A stretch of DNA of 5,339 nt, taken from positions 1-5,339 of the forward strand of contig JAKQKW010000418.1 in assembly GCA_029560455.1 (NCBI GenBank). Direction: 5' to 3'. The DNA is from Candidatus Rifleibacteriota bacterium (GTDB taxonomy: Bacteria > Riflebacteria > Ozemobacteria > Ozemobacterales > Ozemobacteraceae). Positions within the stretch are counted from its first letter, which is position 1. Every line of letters starts with the position of its first letter. Made by a program: the position numbers and the translations under genes. Under the pieces are notes generated by a model, which was not told the DNA's origin, did not search any database, and saw only the letters and a program-made list of their open reading frames with translations. Positions 5,298 to 5,339 of the stretch are shown piece after piece.

Positions 5298-5339
5298 GAG
5301 AGGACAATGGGTGAAATAATCACCCATTTCCTACTCGAT
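5298..5339 (+). ncRNA. Intron domain VI with bulged branch-point A and 3' splice site
   Basis: GAG 5298-5300 pairs with CTC 5334-5336 and AGG 5301-5303 with CCT 5330-5332, leaving A5333 unpaired on the 3' strand. The upper stem AATGGGTG 5306-5313 / CACCCATT 5321-5328 carries a 7-nt loop. A bulged A seven nucleotides from an AT 3' end matches the usual branch-point geometry, so splicing by branching (lariat) is plausible and the intron most likely ends at 5339. Confidence 0.8.

Larger units (their letters stand above)
3441..5339 (+). mobile_element. Group II intron, probably class C (IIC), with its own reverse transcriptase/maturase; apparently full length
   Basis: This self-splicing retroelement starts with the group II 5' consensus GTGTG and appears to end in the 3' consensus A-pyrimidine (AT, 5338-5339). 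All six RNA domains can be placed: domain I from 3441 to about 3710 with the exon-binding loop, domain II around the 8-bp pairing 3711-3718 / 3786-3793, domain III about 3795-3840 with the familiar GGCCATAGTA...GGGCCGAACA pattern, domain IV carrying the protein gene, domain V at 5264-5295, and domain VI at 5298-5336. Class C is supported by insertion directly after a rho-independent terminator in the same orientation, by a short RT without endonuclease domain, and by an RT sequence resembling IIC enzymes. The intron is about 1.9 kb, normal for the class. Its coding part reads less GC-rich, with more AGA, ATA and CGG codons, than the neighbouring genes, consistent with horizontal spread. The 3' exon is outside the window, so the 3' edge may be off by a base or two. 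Confidence 0.93.

Overview
The window is a short stretch of bacterial chromosome whose right-hand third is a group II intron with the features of class C (IIC). No rRNA or tRNA is present and no gene fixes the taxon. A flavodoxin/ferredoxin fusion of the EFR1 type suggests an anaerobe. Three of the five coding regions begin with a signal peptide, so much of the native part encodes exported proteins. I do not assign a phylum.

Layout. Positions 1-420 (minus strand) are the start of a secreted beta-propeller-like protein that runs off the left edge. It has a GTG start behind a strong Shine-Dalgarno sequence. A 157-bp divergent spacer (421-577) must hold promoters for both directions. On the plus strand follow an EFR1-type flavodoxin/2x[4Fe-4S] protein (578-1396), a hairpin in the next spacer (1398-1431), an exported SH3 plus papain-like (NlpC/P60 or CHAP-type) cell-wall hydrolase (1450-2322), and an exported NHL-like beta-propeller (2421-3383). 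A strong rho-independent terminator (3411-3435) closes the cluster.

The hydrolase frame is cut by a TAA at 2320-2322. The same frame then stays open for 26 more codons that read like the missing C-terminus (ending YLGWAMP), up to a second TAA at 2401-2403, which lies 17 nt before the next start codon. The simplest reading is a recent nonsense mutation; a sequencing error or readthrough cannot be excluded from sequence alone.

The intron starts at 3441 (GTGTG), 11 nt after the terminator stem, the site type class IIC introns are known to target. A loop at 3621-3628 pairs with the last 8 nt of the 5' exon at 7 of 8 positions, which fixes the 5' boundary. Domains II and III, a domain IV holding the reverse transcriptase/maturase gene (3872-5263), domain V (5264-5295) and domain VI (5298-5336, with a bulged branch-point A at 5333) are all recognisable. 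The 3' end falls at or within a base or two of the window end, so the intron appears complete while its 3' exon is not seen.

The hydrolase and propeller look co-transcribed and could act together in the envelope, but nothing here proves a shared function. I found no CRISPR array, no tRNA and no clear undescribed system. The best leads are the interrupted hydrolase and the well-resolved intron-at-terminator insertion.
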